A stretch of 15,741 nt of DNA from RHKX01 sp035759925 (GTDB taxonomy: Bacteria; Actinomycetota; Thermoleophilia; Solirubrobacterales; 70-9). The translations under genes and the position numbers were made by a program. The notes beneath the pieces were generated by a model that was given only the letters and a program-made list of their open reading frames with translations, was not told the DNA's origin and did not search any database. How positions within the stretch are numbered: the first letter of the stretch is position 1; each line of letters begins with the position of its first letter. Shown one piece after another: positions 7,288 to 13,458 of the stretch. The stretch lies in NCBI GenBank assembly GCA_035759925.1, contig DASTTY010000118.1, positions 1 to 15,741 of the forward strand. The letters run 5' to 3'.

Positions 7288-7392
7288 TTCGATGAGCAGG
7301 CAGCAAACAGCAAGCAGCAAGCAGCGGTCGCTTCGCGACCCGGCTTCGACCTGCGCCGCTGCGAGCTGCGAGCTGCGAGCTGCGAGCTAGCA
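7288..7392. repeat. rpsH-rplF spacer made largely of 7-base tandem repeats
   Basis: The 105-base gap contains two heptamer arrays. From 7301 run CAGCAAA, CAGCAAG, CAGCAAG (to 7321), with degenerate flanking units on both sides. From 7361 run four perfect copies of GCGAGCT (to 7388), ending four bases before the rplF ATG. Between them is a perfect hairpin: GGTCGC (7326-7331), loop TTC, GCGACC (7335-7340). No coding region, tRNA or promoter could be supported. The spacer is unique in the cluster, where other gaps are under 40 bases. Confidence 0.85.
7361..7388 (+). repeat. Four perfect GCGAGCT heptamers at the rplF ribosome-binding site
   Basis: Four identical 7-base units stand head to tail and end at 7388; the rplF start is at 7393. 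No GGAGG-like sequence exists before rplF. The only purine-rich match to the anti-Shine-Dalgarno sequence is the GAG inside the last unit (7384-7386), 6 bases from the ATG. The array therefore occupies the place of the ribosome-binding site, and may provide a weak one. That role is inference. Confidence 0.8.
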
Positions 7393-7926
7393 ATGAGCCG
7401 CATAGGTAACAAGCCAATCGAGATCCCCGCGGGCGTCACCGTCGACCTCGCGCCCGGTCGCGTGACCGTGAACGGGCCGAAGGGCGAGCTGACGCAGGTG
7501 ATCAGCCGCGACATGGAGGTCAAGCTCGACGACGGCGTCCTCACGGTCGCCCGGCCGACCGATCGCGGCGAGCACCGCGCTCTGCACGGGCTGACCCGGA
7601 GCCTGATCGCGAACATGGTCGAGGGCGTGACCGACGGGTTCGAGAAGCGGCTCCAGATCCAGGGTGTCGGCTACCGCGCGAAGGCGCAGGGCAAGGCGCT
7701 CGAGCTGTCGCTCGGCTTCTCGCATCCGATCAACATGAAGGCGCCGGACGGGATCGACTTCGAGGTCCCGCAGCCGACCGAGATCATCGTCCGGGGAATC
7801 GACAAGCAGCTCGTCGGCGAGACGGCGGCGCAGATCCGCCGCCACCGGCCGCCGGAGCCGTACAAGGGCAAGGGTGTGCGCTACGCCGACGAGCAGGTCC
7901 GCCGCAAGGTCGGCAAGCGGGCGTAA
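7393..7926 (+). CDS. rplF: 50S ribosomal protein L6
   Basis: L6 (177 residues) consists of two similar domains and lies near the sarcin-ricin loop and the factor-binding site. MSRIGNKPIEIPAGV is the standard N-terminus and fixes the start; GPKGEL, LIANMVEGVTDGFEK and LQIQGVGYRAK follow, and the C-terminus has RRHRPPEPYKGKGVRYADE. Length is normal. It has no good ribosome site of its own: a heptamer array occupies that position. Because 105 bases separate it from rpsH, classical stop-start coupling is less likely than elsewhere in the operon. Confidence 0.97.
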   Translation: MSRIGNKPIEIPAGVTVDLAPGRVTVNGPKGELTQVISRDMEVKLDDGVLTVARPTDRGEHRALHGLTRSLIANMVEGVTDGFEKRLQIQGVGYRAKAQGKALELSLGFSHPINMKAPDGIDFEVPQPTEIIVRGIDKQLVGETAAQIRRHRPPEPYKGKGVRYADEQVRRKVGKRA

Positions 7927-7935
7927 GGAGCTTCG

Positions 7936-8289
7936 ATGGCAGTCCAGACCCGGGAACAGAGAAGGCTGCGGCGGCGGCGCCGCGTCCGCGCCAAGGTGCG
8001 CGGCAGCGAGGCGCGCCCGCGGCTCGCCGTCTACCGGTCCAACCGCGGGCTCTACGCCCAGCTCATCGATGACGATCGCGGCCATACGATCGCCCAGACG
8101 AGCTGGACCGAGGCCGACCTGCGTAAGCTCGAGCCCGCCGAGCGGGCGAAGAAGGCCGGCGAGCTGCTCGCCGAGCGAGCGAAGAAGGCCGGCGTCGAGA
8201 CCTGCGTCTTCGATCGCGGCGGCTACCACTTCCACGGTCAGGTCGCCGCCCTCGCCGAAGGTGCCCGCGAGGCCGGTCTGCGATTCTGA
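7936..8289 (+). CDS. rplR: 50S ribosomal protein L18
   Basis: L18 (117 residues) binds 5S rRNA together with L5 in the central protuberance. The basic N-terminus (RRLRRRRRVRAKVRG), the block RPRLAVYRSNRGLYAQLIDDD, and the C-terminal FDRGGYHFHGQVAALAEGAREAGL are diagnostic. AAGGAG, overlapping the rplF stop region, is a strong ribosome site for the ATG. Lys/Ala/Glu-rich helix residues about 65-85 are as expected for the family. Confidence 0.97.
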   Translation: MAVQTREQRRLRRRRRVRAKVRGSEARPRLAVYRSNRGLYAQLIDDDRGHTIAQTSWTEADLRKLEPAERAKKAGELLAERAKKAGVETCVFDRGGYHFHGQVAALAEGAREAGLRF

Positions 8290-8326
8290 CCGGCCGCAAG
8301 CAAGTGAAGGAACCGAACAGGAGCCG

Positions 8327-8977
8327 ATGAGCACAGACGTCGAAAGAGTGAGCCCGCAGGGGCTCGACCTGCAGGAGCGGGTGATCGAGATCAACCGGGT
8401 CGCCAAGGTCGTCAAGGGCGGCCGCCGGTTCTCGTTCACCGCGCTCGTCGCCGTCGGCGACGAGAACGACGTCGTCGGGATCGGCTACGGCAAGGCCCGC
8501 GAGGTCCCGCTCGCGATCCAGAAGGCGGTCGAGAACGCCCGCAAGGACCTGATCCGGGTCCCCAAGTACGGGCAGACGCTCCCGCACCGGATCGTCGGCC
8601 GCTTCGGCGCCGGCCACGTCGTCCTCCGCCCGGCCAGCGAGGGAACCGGCGTGATCGCCGGTGGCGGCGTCCGCGCCGTCCTCGAGCTCGGCGGGATCCG
8701 CGACGTGCTGACGAAGTCGATCGGCACCAACAACCCGATCAACCAGGTCAAGGCGACGATGGAGGGCCTGCGCGGCCTCCGCAAGCCCGAGGACGTCGCC
8801 GAGCTGCGCGGCCTGACGATCAAGCAGGTGCTTGGGATCCCGAAGCAGGAGCGCAAGCCGGAAGGCGAGCAGACCGCAGAGGATTCCGGCTCGAAGCCAG
8901 TCGACCCGGTCGCGGTCGCGACCGAGGAGGCGCCGGCGACGGCTGCTGAGGACGACGATGAGAAGTCCGATGGCTGA
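8327..8977 (+). CDS. rpsE: 30S ribosomal protein S5 with acidic C-terminal tail
   Basis: S5 (216 residues) shapes the mRNA entry channel and affects decoding fidelity. The double-stranded RNA-binding fold is visible: LQERVIEINRVAKVVKGGRR (about 15-34), VGIGYGKAREVPLAIQKAV, then GAGHVVLRPASEGTGVIAGG (about 95-113) and GIRDVLTKSIGTNNPIN. The last 45 residues (172-216) form a Glu/Asp/Ala/Pro-rich tail, likely disordered. AGGAG at 8319-8323 precedes the ATG. The frame is open upstream across rplR, but the family N-terminus supports 8327. The gene overlaps the rpmD start by 8 bases. Confidence 0.96.
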   Translation: MSTDVERVSPQGLDLQERVIEINRVAKVVKGGRRFSFTALVAVGDENDVVGIGYGKAREVPLAIQKAVENARKDLIRVPKYGQTLPHRIVGRFGAGHVVLRPASEGTGVIAGGGVRAVLELGGIRDVLTKSIGTNNPINQVKATMEGLRGLRKPEDVAELRGLTIKQVLGIPKQERKPEGEQTAEDSGSKPVDPVAVATEEAPATAAEDDDEKSDG

Positions 8978-9164
8978 GCTGCTGATCAAGCAGGTCAAGT
9001 CGGCGAACGGCAGGAGCCCGCGCCAGCGCGACACGCTGCGGACGCTGCGGCTCGGGCGGATCGGCAAGTCGGTCGTCCGCGAGGACACCGAGCAGCTCCA
9101 TGGCCTGCTTCGCAAGGTCGAGCACCTCGTCAGCGTCGAGCCCACCGGGAAGGGGAGATCCTGA
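8970..9164 (+). CDS. rpmD: 50S ribosomal protein L30
   Basis: L30 (64 residues) is a small non-essential-in-some-species protein of the large subunit. MAELLIKQVKSANGRSPRQ, DTLRTLRLGRIGKSVVRED and GLLRKVEHLVSVE match the family over its full length. Two starts are possible: ATG 8970, which aligns with the family N-terminus, and ATG 8958, which adds M-R-S-P and has GAGGA at a better distance (5 bases). I prefer 8970 on homology but the ribosome site leaves this open. The stop shares its A with the rplO start. Confidence 0.93.
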   Translation: MAELLIKQVKSANGRSPRQRDTLRTLRLGRIGKSVVREDTEQLHGLLRKVEHLVSVEPTGKGRS

Positions 9165-9655
9165 TGGCACGGATCGAGCCCGAGGACGTCGGCCTCGACA
9201 ACCTGACCCCGAAGCCGGGGACGCGCAGGGACCGCAAGCGGGTCGGCCGCGGGCACGGATCCGGTACCGGCAAGACCTCCGGCCGCGGCCACAAGGGCCA
9301 GGGCGCCCGGGCCGGCGCCAAGCGCAAGGTCGCCCACGAGGGCGGTCAGAACCCGATCCACATGCGGATGCGGAAGCTGCGCGGGCCGAACAAGAAGATG
9401 TCGATGCCGTTCGAGCCGTTCCGGACGCATACCCAGCCGGTCAACCTGGCGACGCTCGAGGAGCGCTTCGACGCCGGCGTCGAGGTCACGCCCGAGACCC
9501 TCAGGGCGGCGGGCCTGGCGACCCGCAAGCATCCGGTCAAGATCCTCGGCAACGGTGAGCTGACGAAGAAGCTGACCGTCCGCGCCCATGCCTTCAGCAG
9601 CACCGCCCGCGAGAAGATCGAGGCGGCCGGCGGCAGCGCCGAAGTCATCGAGTAA
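9164..9655 (+). CDS. rplO: 50S ribosomal protein L15
   Basis: L15 (163 residues) is a late-assembly large-subunit protein with a long glycine/arginine-rich N-terminal extension into 23S rRNA. The region GRGHGSGTGKTSGRGHKGQGA (around residues 28-48) with the preceding LTPKPGTRRDRKRVG is diagnostic; the globular C-terminal domain contains ATRKHPVKILGNGELTKKLTV and ends SAREKI-like (SSTAREKIEAAGG). GGGGAGA just upstream serves the ATG, which overlaps the rpmD stop by one base. Typical size and position directly before secY. Confidence 0.97.
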   Translation: MARIEPEDVGLDNLTPKPGTRRDRKRVGRGHGSGTGKTSGRGHKGQGARAGAKRKVAHEGGQNPIHMRMRKLRGPNKKMSMPFEPFRTHTQPVNLATLEERFDAGVEVTPETLRAAGLATRKHPVKILGNGELTKKLTVRAHAFSSTAREKIEAAGGSAEVIE

Positions 9656-9658
9656 TCG

Positions 9659-10927
9659 ATGCTGAGGATCCTCGGAAACGCATTCGCGATCCCCGAGATC
9701 CGGCGCAAGATCGCCTTCACGGCGGCGATGCTGGCGCTCTACAGGCTCGGCGCCTACATCCCCGCGCCGGGCATCGAGTCGAGCGCGATCGAGGACCTCC
9801 AGAACAACTTCGCCGGCTCCGACATCCTCGGCTTCCTGAACCTGTTCAGCGGCGGCAGCCTCTCGCGGCTGTCCCTGTTCGCGCTCGGGATCATGCCCTA
9901 CATCACGGCCTCGATCATCCTCCAGCTGCTGACGGTGGTCGTCCCGGCGCTCGAGAAGCTCCAGAAGGAGGGCGAGGTCGGCCAGCAGAAGATCACCCAG
10001 TACACGCGCTATCTGACCGTGATCCTGGCGTTCCTGCAGTCGACCGGCTACGTCTTCCTGTTCCGCTCCTTCGGTGCCTCCGGCGAGAGCGTGGTCGGCG
10101 AGCTGACCTTCGCGAAGCTGATGCTGGTCGTGATCTCGCTGACCGCCGGCACCGTGCTGTTGATGTGGCTCGGCGAGCTGATCACCCAGCGCGGGATCGG
10201 CAACGGAATCTCGCTGATGATCTTCGCCTCGATCGTCTCCGGGCTGCCGAGCGGCATCTCCGCCTGGTGGAACAACCCCGATCAGGTCTTCGTCGTGATG
10301 ATGCCCTTCGTCGCGATCGCGGTGATCGTCGGAATCGTGTTCGTCCAGGAGGGGCAGCGGCGAATACCCGTGCAGTACGCCAAACGCGTGGTCGGCCGGA
10401 AGATGACGACCGGAGGGTCGAGCTATCTGCCCCTGCGCGTGAACATGGCAGGCGTAATCCCGGTCATCTTCGCCGCCTCGATCATGGCCTTCCCGCCGAC
10501 GGTCGGGCAGCTCCTCAATACCCCGGCCGCGCTCGACTTCGCCGCCTTCTTCAGCCCCGACCGCTGGGCCTATGTCGTCGGCGAGGTCTTCTTCATCATC
10601 GTCTTCACCTACTTCTACACCGCGGTCACGTTCAACCCGGTCGACCAGGCCGACAACCTGAAGAAGTACGGAGGGTTCATCCCCGGCGTCCGCCCCGGTC
10701 GCCCGACCGCTGAGTACCTCGACCGGATCCTCTCCCGGCTGACGTTCGCCGGCGCCCTCTACCTCGGCCTCGTCGCCGCCCTGCCGACGATCCTGATCAG
10801 CCAGACCTCGGCGAACTTCTTCTTCGGCGGCACCTCGATCCTGATCGTCGTCGGCGTCGCCCTCGACACCGTCAAGCAGCTCGAGGCGCAGCTGATGATG
10901 CGCAACTACGAAGGCTTCCTGAAGTAG
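9659..10927 (+). CDS. secY: Protein translocase channel subunit SecY
   Basis: SecY (422 residues) is the pore of the Sec translocon in the inner membrane and works with SecE, SecG and SecA. About ten hydrophobic segments are visible (around 19-33, 72-95, 117-137, 150-172, 184-200, 212-230, 262-282, 305-323, 362-381 and 388-406). Family motifs include YRLGAYIPAPGI (28-39), LFSGGSLSRLSLFALGIMPY (62-81), GQRRIPVQYAKR in cytosolic loop C4 (232-243), and GGFIPGVRPGRPT in loop C5 (338-350). Loops C4 and C5 bind SecA and the ribosome. It starts 3 bases after rplO with no clear ribosome site, consistent with coupling. It is the last gene of the same-strand ribosomal block. Confidence 0.98.
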   Translation: MLRILGNAFAIPEIRRKIAFTAAMLALYRLGAYIPAPGIESSAIEDLQNNFAGSDILGFLNLFSGGSLSRLSLFALGIMPYITASIILQLLTVVVPALEKLQKEGEVGQQKITQYTRYLTVILAFLQSTGYVFLFRSFGASGESVVGELTFAKLMLVVISLTAGTVLLMWLGELITQRGIGNGISLMIFASIVSGLPSGISAWWNNPDQVFVVMMPFVAIAVIVGIVFVQEGQRRIPVQYAKRVVGRKMTTGGSSYLPLRVNMAGVIPVIFAASIMAFPPTVGQLLNTPAALDFAAFFSPDRWAYVVGEVFFIIVFTYFYTAVTFNPVDQADNLKKYGGFIPGVRPGRPTAEYLDRILSRLTFAGALYLGLVAALPTILISQTSANFFFGGTSILIVVGVALDTVKQLEAQLMMRNYEGFLK

Positions 10928-10940
10928 CTGGGCAGCCGTG

Positions 10941-10972
10941 CCGGGGGTGCGGGCGCAGCCGCCCACGCCCGG
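10941..10972 (+). terminator. Candidate terminator hairpin after secY
   Basis: Thirteen bases after the secY stop, arms 10941-10955 and 10960-10972 pair around a CAGC loop. Pairing is CCGGG with CCCGG, GTG with CAC, and GGCG with CGCC, broken by one mismatch and a two-base bulge. No T-run follows, which is common in very GC-rich actinobacteria. Position before a convergent gene favours termination of the ribosomal transcript here. This is inference from structure only. Confidence 0.55.
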
Positions 10973-11065
10973 ACGTCGCGTAAAGCAGCGAGGGGAAGGC
11001 CTACTGGCCGTGCCGCAGCCCACGATGCCCCTTTCGTGGCAATCGCGATCGCTGTGGGGCCGAGA

Positions 11066-11100
11066 GTCACGAACGGGGCGCCATGGGACCCGTTCGTGAC
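11066..11100. repeat. Perfect 12-base inverted repeat between convergent genes
   Basis: GTCACGAACGGG (11066-11077) and its exact reverse complement CCCGTTCGTGAC (11089-11100) flank 11 bases. It would form a stable stem in RNA of either strand. No T-run lies on either side. It could be a bidirectional terminator for secY and tetR, a protein-binding site, or a remnant of a mobile element; the first is favoured by position alone. Confidence 0.85.
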
Positions 11101-11200
11101 ATCCGCCGGCGCGGGGATGCCGCTATCCACGTTTCGGACATGCCGCTGGCCCTCCTCATCAGCCCTTTCCCCGCCCTGGTGGCCGGAGCCGGCGGCCGCC

Positions 11201-11821
11201 TCAGCCCTCCGCGGCCTCCAGGCAGGCGGCGAGCGTCCCGTTGAGGAGCGGCAGGAGCTCCTCGGTCGGCATCGAGCGCGCCCTCGCCTCGTCGAGGGCG
11301 GCGCCGAAGAAGGCCAGGTAGCCGCGCAGGGCGATCCGGGCGGGTGGGGGAGGGTCGGCCGTTCCGAGCCGGTTCAGCGCGATCGACTCGATCACGAGTC
11401 CCTCGAAGCGGTCGACCGCCTCGCGCAGCTCGGGGTCGCTCGAGCCGCGGGCGTGCTGGTAGATCCTCCAGGCATCGGACGGCTCGCGGGCGTGCTCGAC
11501 CATGCGGCCGACGTTCGCCGCCGTCCGCTCCGGCAGCGGGACCGCCTCGTCGGTGATCCACTCGCCGGTGAGGCGGCGCCCGGCCTCCTCGGCGACGGCG
11601 ACGACGACGTCGGCGCGCCCGCGCGGGAAGTAGTGGTAGAGGAGGTTGCGGGTGACGTCGGCGCCGGCGGCGACCTCATCGAGCGAGAAGTCCGACAGGC
11701 CGCGCTCGGCGACCACCGGCATCGCTGCGGCGACGAGCTGCCGGCGGCGGGCGGGGCGGGAGAGTCGCCGCGGACCCCGTTCGGGCGCCGCGGTCTCGGA
11801 TGCTTTGGCCGATGGCGGCAT
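11201..11821 (-). CDS. TetR/AcrR-family transcriptional regulator
   Basis: A 206-residue one-component regulator, usually a repressor released by a small ligand. The N-terminal DNA-binding domain lies at about residues 24-70: RRRQLVAAAMPVVAERG, then the helix-turn-helix SLDEVAAGADVTRNLLYHYF (46-65), where the L-Y-x-Y-F ending is the family signature. Residues 75-206 form the helical ligand and dimer domain, which I cannot link to a ligand. The preceding 20 residues are likely disordered. It is transcribed away from the two secreted-protein genes, so these are the obvious targets, along with itself. No good ribosome site precedes the ATG; a TACCAT box (11836-11831 on the minus strand) nearby suggests a near-leaderless transcript. 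Confidence 0.93.
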   Translation of the reverse strand: MPPSAKASETAAPERGPRRLSRPARRRQLVAAAMPVVAERGLSDFSLDEVAAGADVTRNLLYHYFPRGRADVVVAVAEEAGRRLTGEWITDEAVPLPERTAANVGRMVEHAREPSDAWRIYQHARGSSDPELREAVDRFEGLVIESIALNRLGTADPPPPARIALRGYLAFFGAALDEARARSMPTEELLPLLNGTLAACLEAAEG

Positions 11822-11830
11822 CGTCCGGCG

Positions 11831-11836
11831 ATGGTA
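11831..11836 (-). promoter_or_regulatory. Possible -10 box for the TetR gene
   Basis: On the minus strand this reads TACCAT, a TANNNT-type actinobacterial -10 box, ending 9 bases before the ATG. This would give an mRNA with only a few bases before the start codon, in keeping with the absence of a ribosome site. No convincing -35 box is present at the right distance. Confidence 0.3.
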
Positions 11837-11870
11837 GCGGGAATCGCGGCCTTATTTACGAAGATTCAAC

Positions 11871-11885
11871 TTGACATTCCGTCAA
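11871..11885. promoter_or_regulatory. Candidate TetR operator over the -35 box
   Basis: TTGAC (11871-11875), ATTCC, GTCAA (11881-11885) is an inverted repeat with 5-base arms and a 5-base centre, in the size range of TetR-family half sites. It overlaps the -35 hexamer exactly, so a bound dimer would block polymerase. It lies about 50 bases upstream of the tetR start, in the divergent region. The arms are short and chance occurrence is possible. Confidence 0.45.
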
Positions 11886-11900
11886 TAGCGGCTGTAGGGT
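11871..11900 (+). promoter_or_regulatory. Promoter of the secreted-protein gene pair
   Basis: A consensus -35 box TTGACA (11871-11876) is followed after 18 bases by TAGGGT (11895-11900), a TANNNT -10 box. It sits in the most AT-rich patch of the area (about 11851-11886). The predicted start near 11907 leaves an untranslated leader of about 105 bases before the ATG at 12013. The candidate operator covers its -35 box. Confidence 0.6.
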
Positions 11901-12012
11901 GGCTTCTGCGGCCATCCCGACCTGCATCCCGGCCCGTCGCGCTCGACTAGGCTGGATTCGCGGGAGGCGGGGAGCCCAAACCGGTACTTCGAAACGTCCA
12001 GGAGGAGAGTTG

Positions 12013-13458
12013 ATGCCCGTCTCGGCCCCCGACCGCCGCAGCCAGGTGAGCAGCCGCGCGGCCCGGATCGCCCTCGCGCTGCTCGGCGCCGTTGCCGCCG
12101 TCGCGGCCGCCGCCGCTCCGGCCCGGGCCGACCTGACCTACCTTCCGCACCACCTCGCCGTCGAGACGAACCAGCGCTACGGCCACGACTGCTTCTGGGC
12201 GCCCCCGAAGGGCATGGACTACGCGAACCTGCCAGGCGCCACGCCGATCCAGAAGCCGAACCTCTATCCCGACGTCGGCTCCACCTACTTCGTCGCCCAG
12301 TACGTGCTGCCGGAGGGCTCGAGCCTCACCTTCCACGGCAAGTTCGGCCATCAGCGCTACATGTCCTGGACCATGTTCGGCCGCCCCGGCGAGCTCGGCC
12401 AGATCGCCTCGGCCGACCACCTCCGCGATTTCCAGATCGAGCCCGACAAGGGATCGGTGAACCCGTTTCTGCCGGGTCGCAGTCGCAAGGGCGGGCCGCG
12501 GAAGTACACCTTCCACGTCGTCTCCGGAGACATCCCGGCGAACCGCGCGCCGAACACGATCTACACGCAGACCACCGATCCCTCGACCCGGCTCGGGATG
12601 AGCATCCGCAACTACCTGCCCGACCGCGGCCGTGACGGGACCGGCGACGCCGGGCTGCCGAAGCTCGTCCTCGAGCTCGCCGACGGCACGAAGCTGCGCG
12701 GCGAGGCGGCCTGCGCGCAGCTCGACCCGATCGAGGACGTGAGCACCTCGACGTTCCCGCCCGCGCTCTGGAAGTCACTGGTGGCGGGGTCCGCGGATCC
12801 GGTCAACGCTCCCGCCGCCGATCCGCCCCGCTGGGAGCGGTTCTGGAACGGCAGCTACAGCGTCGCGGGCGCCTTCATCGACGACCCCGCGGTGCGCGCC
12901 GCCACCTACCCGCCCACCGACGCCGGCGGCTTTCAGTCGAACCCCGACACCCGCTACCTGCTGACGCCGATCAGCCGCAAGTACGGTCGGCTGACGACGA
13001 TCTCGGGCAAGATGCCGCGGTTCCCGGAGACGCTCCCGGCCAGCAACCGCTGGCGCCCGCGCGACTACCAGGTCCGCTACTGGTCGCTGTGCAGCGGCTC
13101 CTCGCCGGTGACCGGGCTCGGCTACGACTGCGTCTACGACCAGCAGGTGCCGCTCCGCAAGCACCGTCGCTACACCCTGGTCGTCGGCCGGCCCGGCGAC
13201 CGGCCCGCCAACGCCCGCCGCAAGTGCGGCTACCGCTGGATCAACTTCGGCAAGGGCGAGAACTACGACGATCCGGCAGCGCGGAGCTACGTCGACACCC
13301 TCTACATGCGGTTCATGGCGGCCGACCCGGATTGGAAGCAGGCGCCCCAGCGGGTCACCGAACCCGGGACCGAGAAGCAGGTGATGGGTCCCTACTTCCC
13401 GCGTTCGCAGTACTGGTCCAAGTCCGAATTCGCGAAGCTCGGCTGCCGCGGCAAGTGA
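12013..13458 (+). CDS. Secreted protein of unknown function, six-cysteine, two-domain paralogue A
   Basis: I do not recognise this 481-residue protein. It has a Sec-type signal peptide: Arg-rich start, hydrophobic residues about 18-35, and A-R-A before Asp40. The mature part has six Cys (60, 234, 360, 373, 405, 478), all matched in the next gene's product, implying disulfides outside the membrane. Two similar halves are visible: PDVGSTY (86), GSSLTFHGK (102), RYMSW (115), RKYTFHVV (163), PAN (175), against NPDTRYL (310), GRLTTISGK (325), VRYWSLC (354), RRYTLVVG (385), PAN (398). No catalytic motif, anchor or lipobox was seen. GGAGGAGAG at 12001-12009 fixes the start; the frame is open further up but the leader there makes no signal peptide. 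It overlaps the next gene by 4 bases. Confidence 0.88.
   Translation: MPVSAPDRRSQVSSRAARIALALLGAVAAVAAAAAPARADLTYLPHHLAVETNQRYGHDCFWAPPKGMDYANLPGATPIQKPNLYPDVGSTYFVAQYVLPEGSSLTFHGKFGHQRYMSWTMFGRPGELGQIASADHLRDFQIEPDKGSVNPFLPGRSRKGGPRKYTFHVVSGDIPANRAPNTIYTQTTDPSTRLGMSIRNYLPDRGRDGTGDAGLPKLVLELADGTKLRGEAACAQLDPIEDVSTSTFPPALWKSLVAGSADPVNAPAADPPRWERFWNGSYSVAGAFIDDPAVRAATYPPTDAGGFQSNPDTRYLLTPISRKYGRLTTISGKMPRFPETLPASNRWRPRDYQVRYWSLCSGSSPVTGLGYDCVYDQQVPLRKHRRYTLVVGRPGDRPANARRKCGYRWINFGKGENYDDPAARSYVDTLYMRFMAADPDWKQAPQRVTEPGTEKQVMGPYFPRSQYWSKSEFAKLGCRGK

Larger units (their letters stand above)
10928..11200. other. Convergent secY-tetR spacer rich in inverted repeats
   Basis: No coding region could be supported in these 273 bases; open frames here lack family features and ribosome sites. 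The spacer holds the secY hairpin, a 6-base inverted repeat CCACGA (11020-11025)/TCGTGG (11034-11039), an 8-base palindrome GCGATCGC (11045-11052), the perfect 12-base inverted repeat at 11066-11100, and a short GGCCG/CGGCC pair (11181-11197) just past the tetR stop that may act as its terminator. Confidence 0.6.

Noticed and set aside
7301..7388. CRISPR array from the repeats between rpsH and rplF
   Set aside because: Units are 7 bases, directly adjacent with no spacers, and no cas genes are present.
8063..11023. Minus-strand open frame of 986 codons opposite rplR to secY
   Set aside because: It lies antisense to five well-identified genes, is rich in Arg, Ala, Gly and Asp-Arg strings, and has no family motifs. 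Long antisense frames are expected in very GC-rich coding DNA because stop codons are rare.
13089..13454. Frameshift joining the two secreted proteins into one
   Set aside because: Each has its own complete signal peptide and C-terminal cysteine block, and the GTGA overlap is a normal coupled junction.
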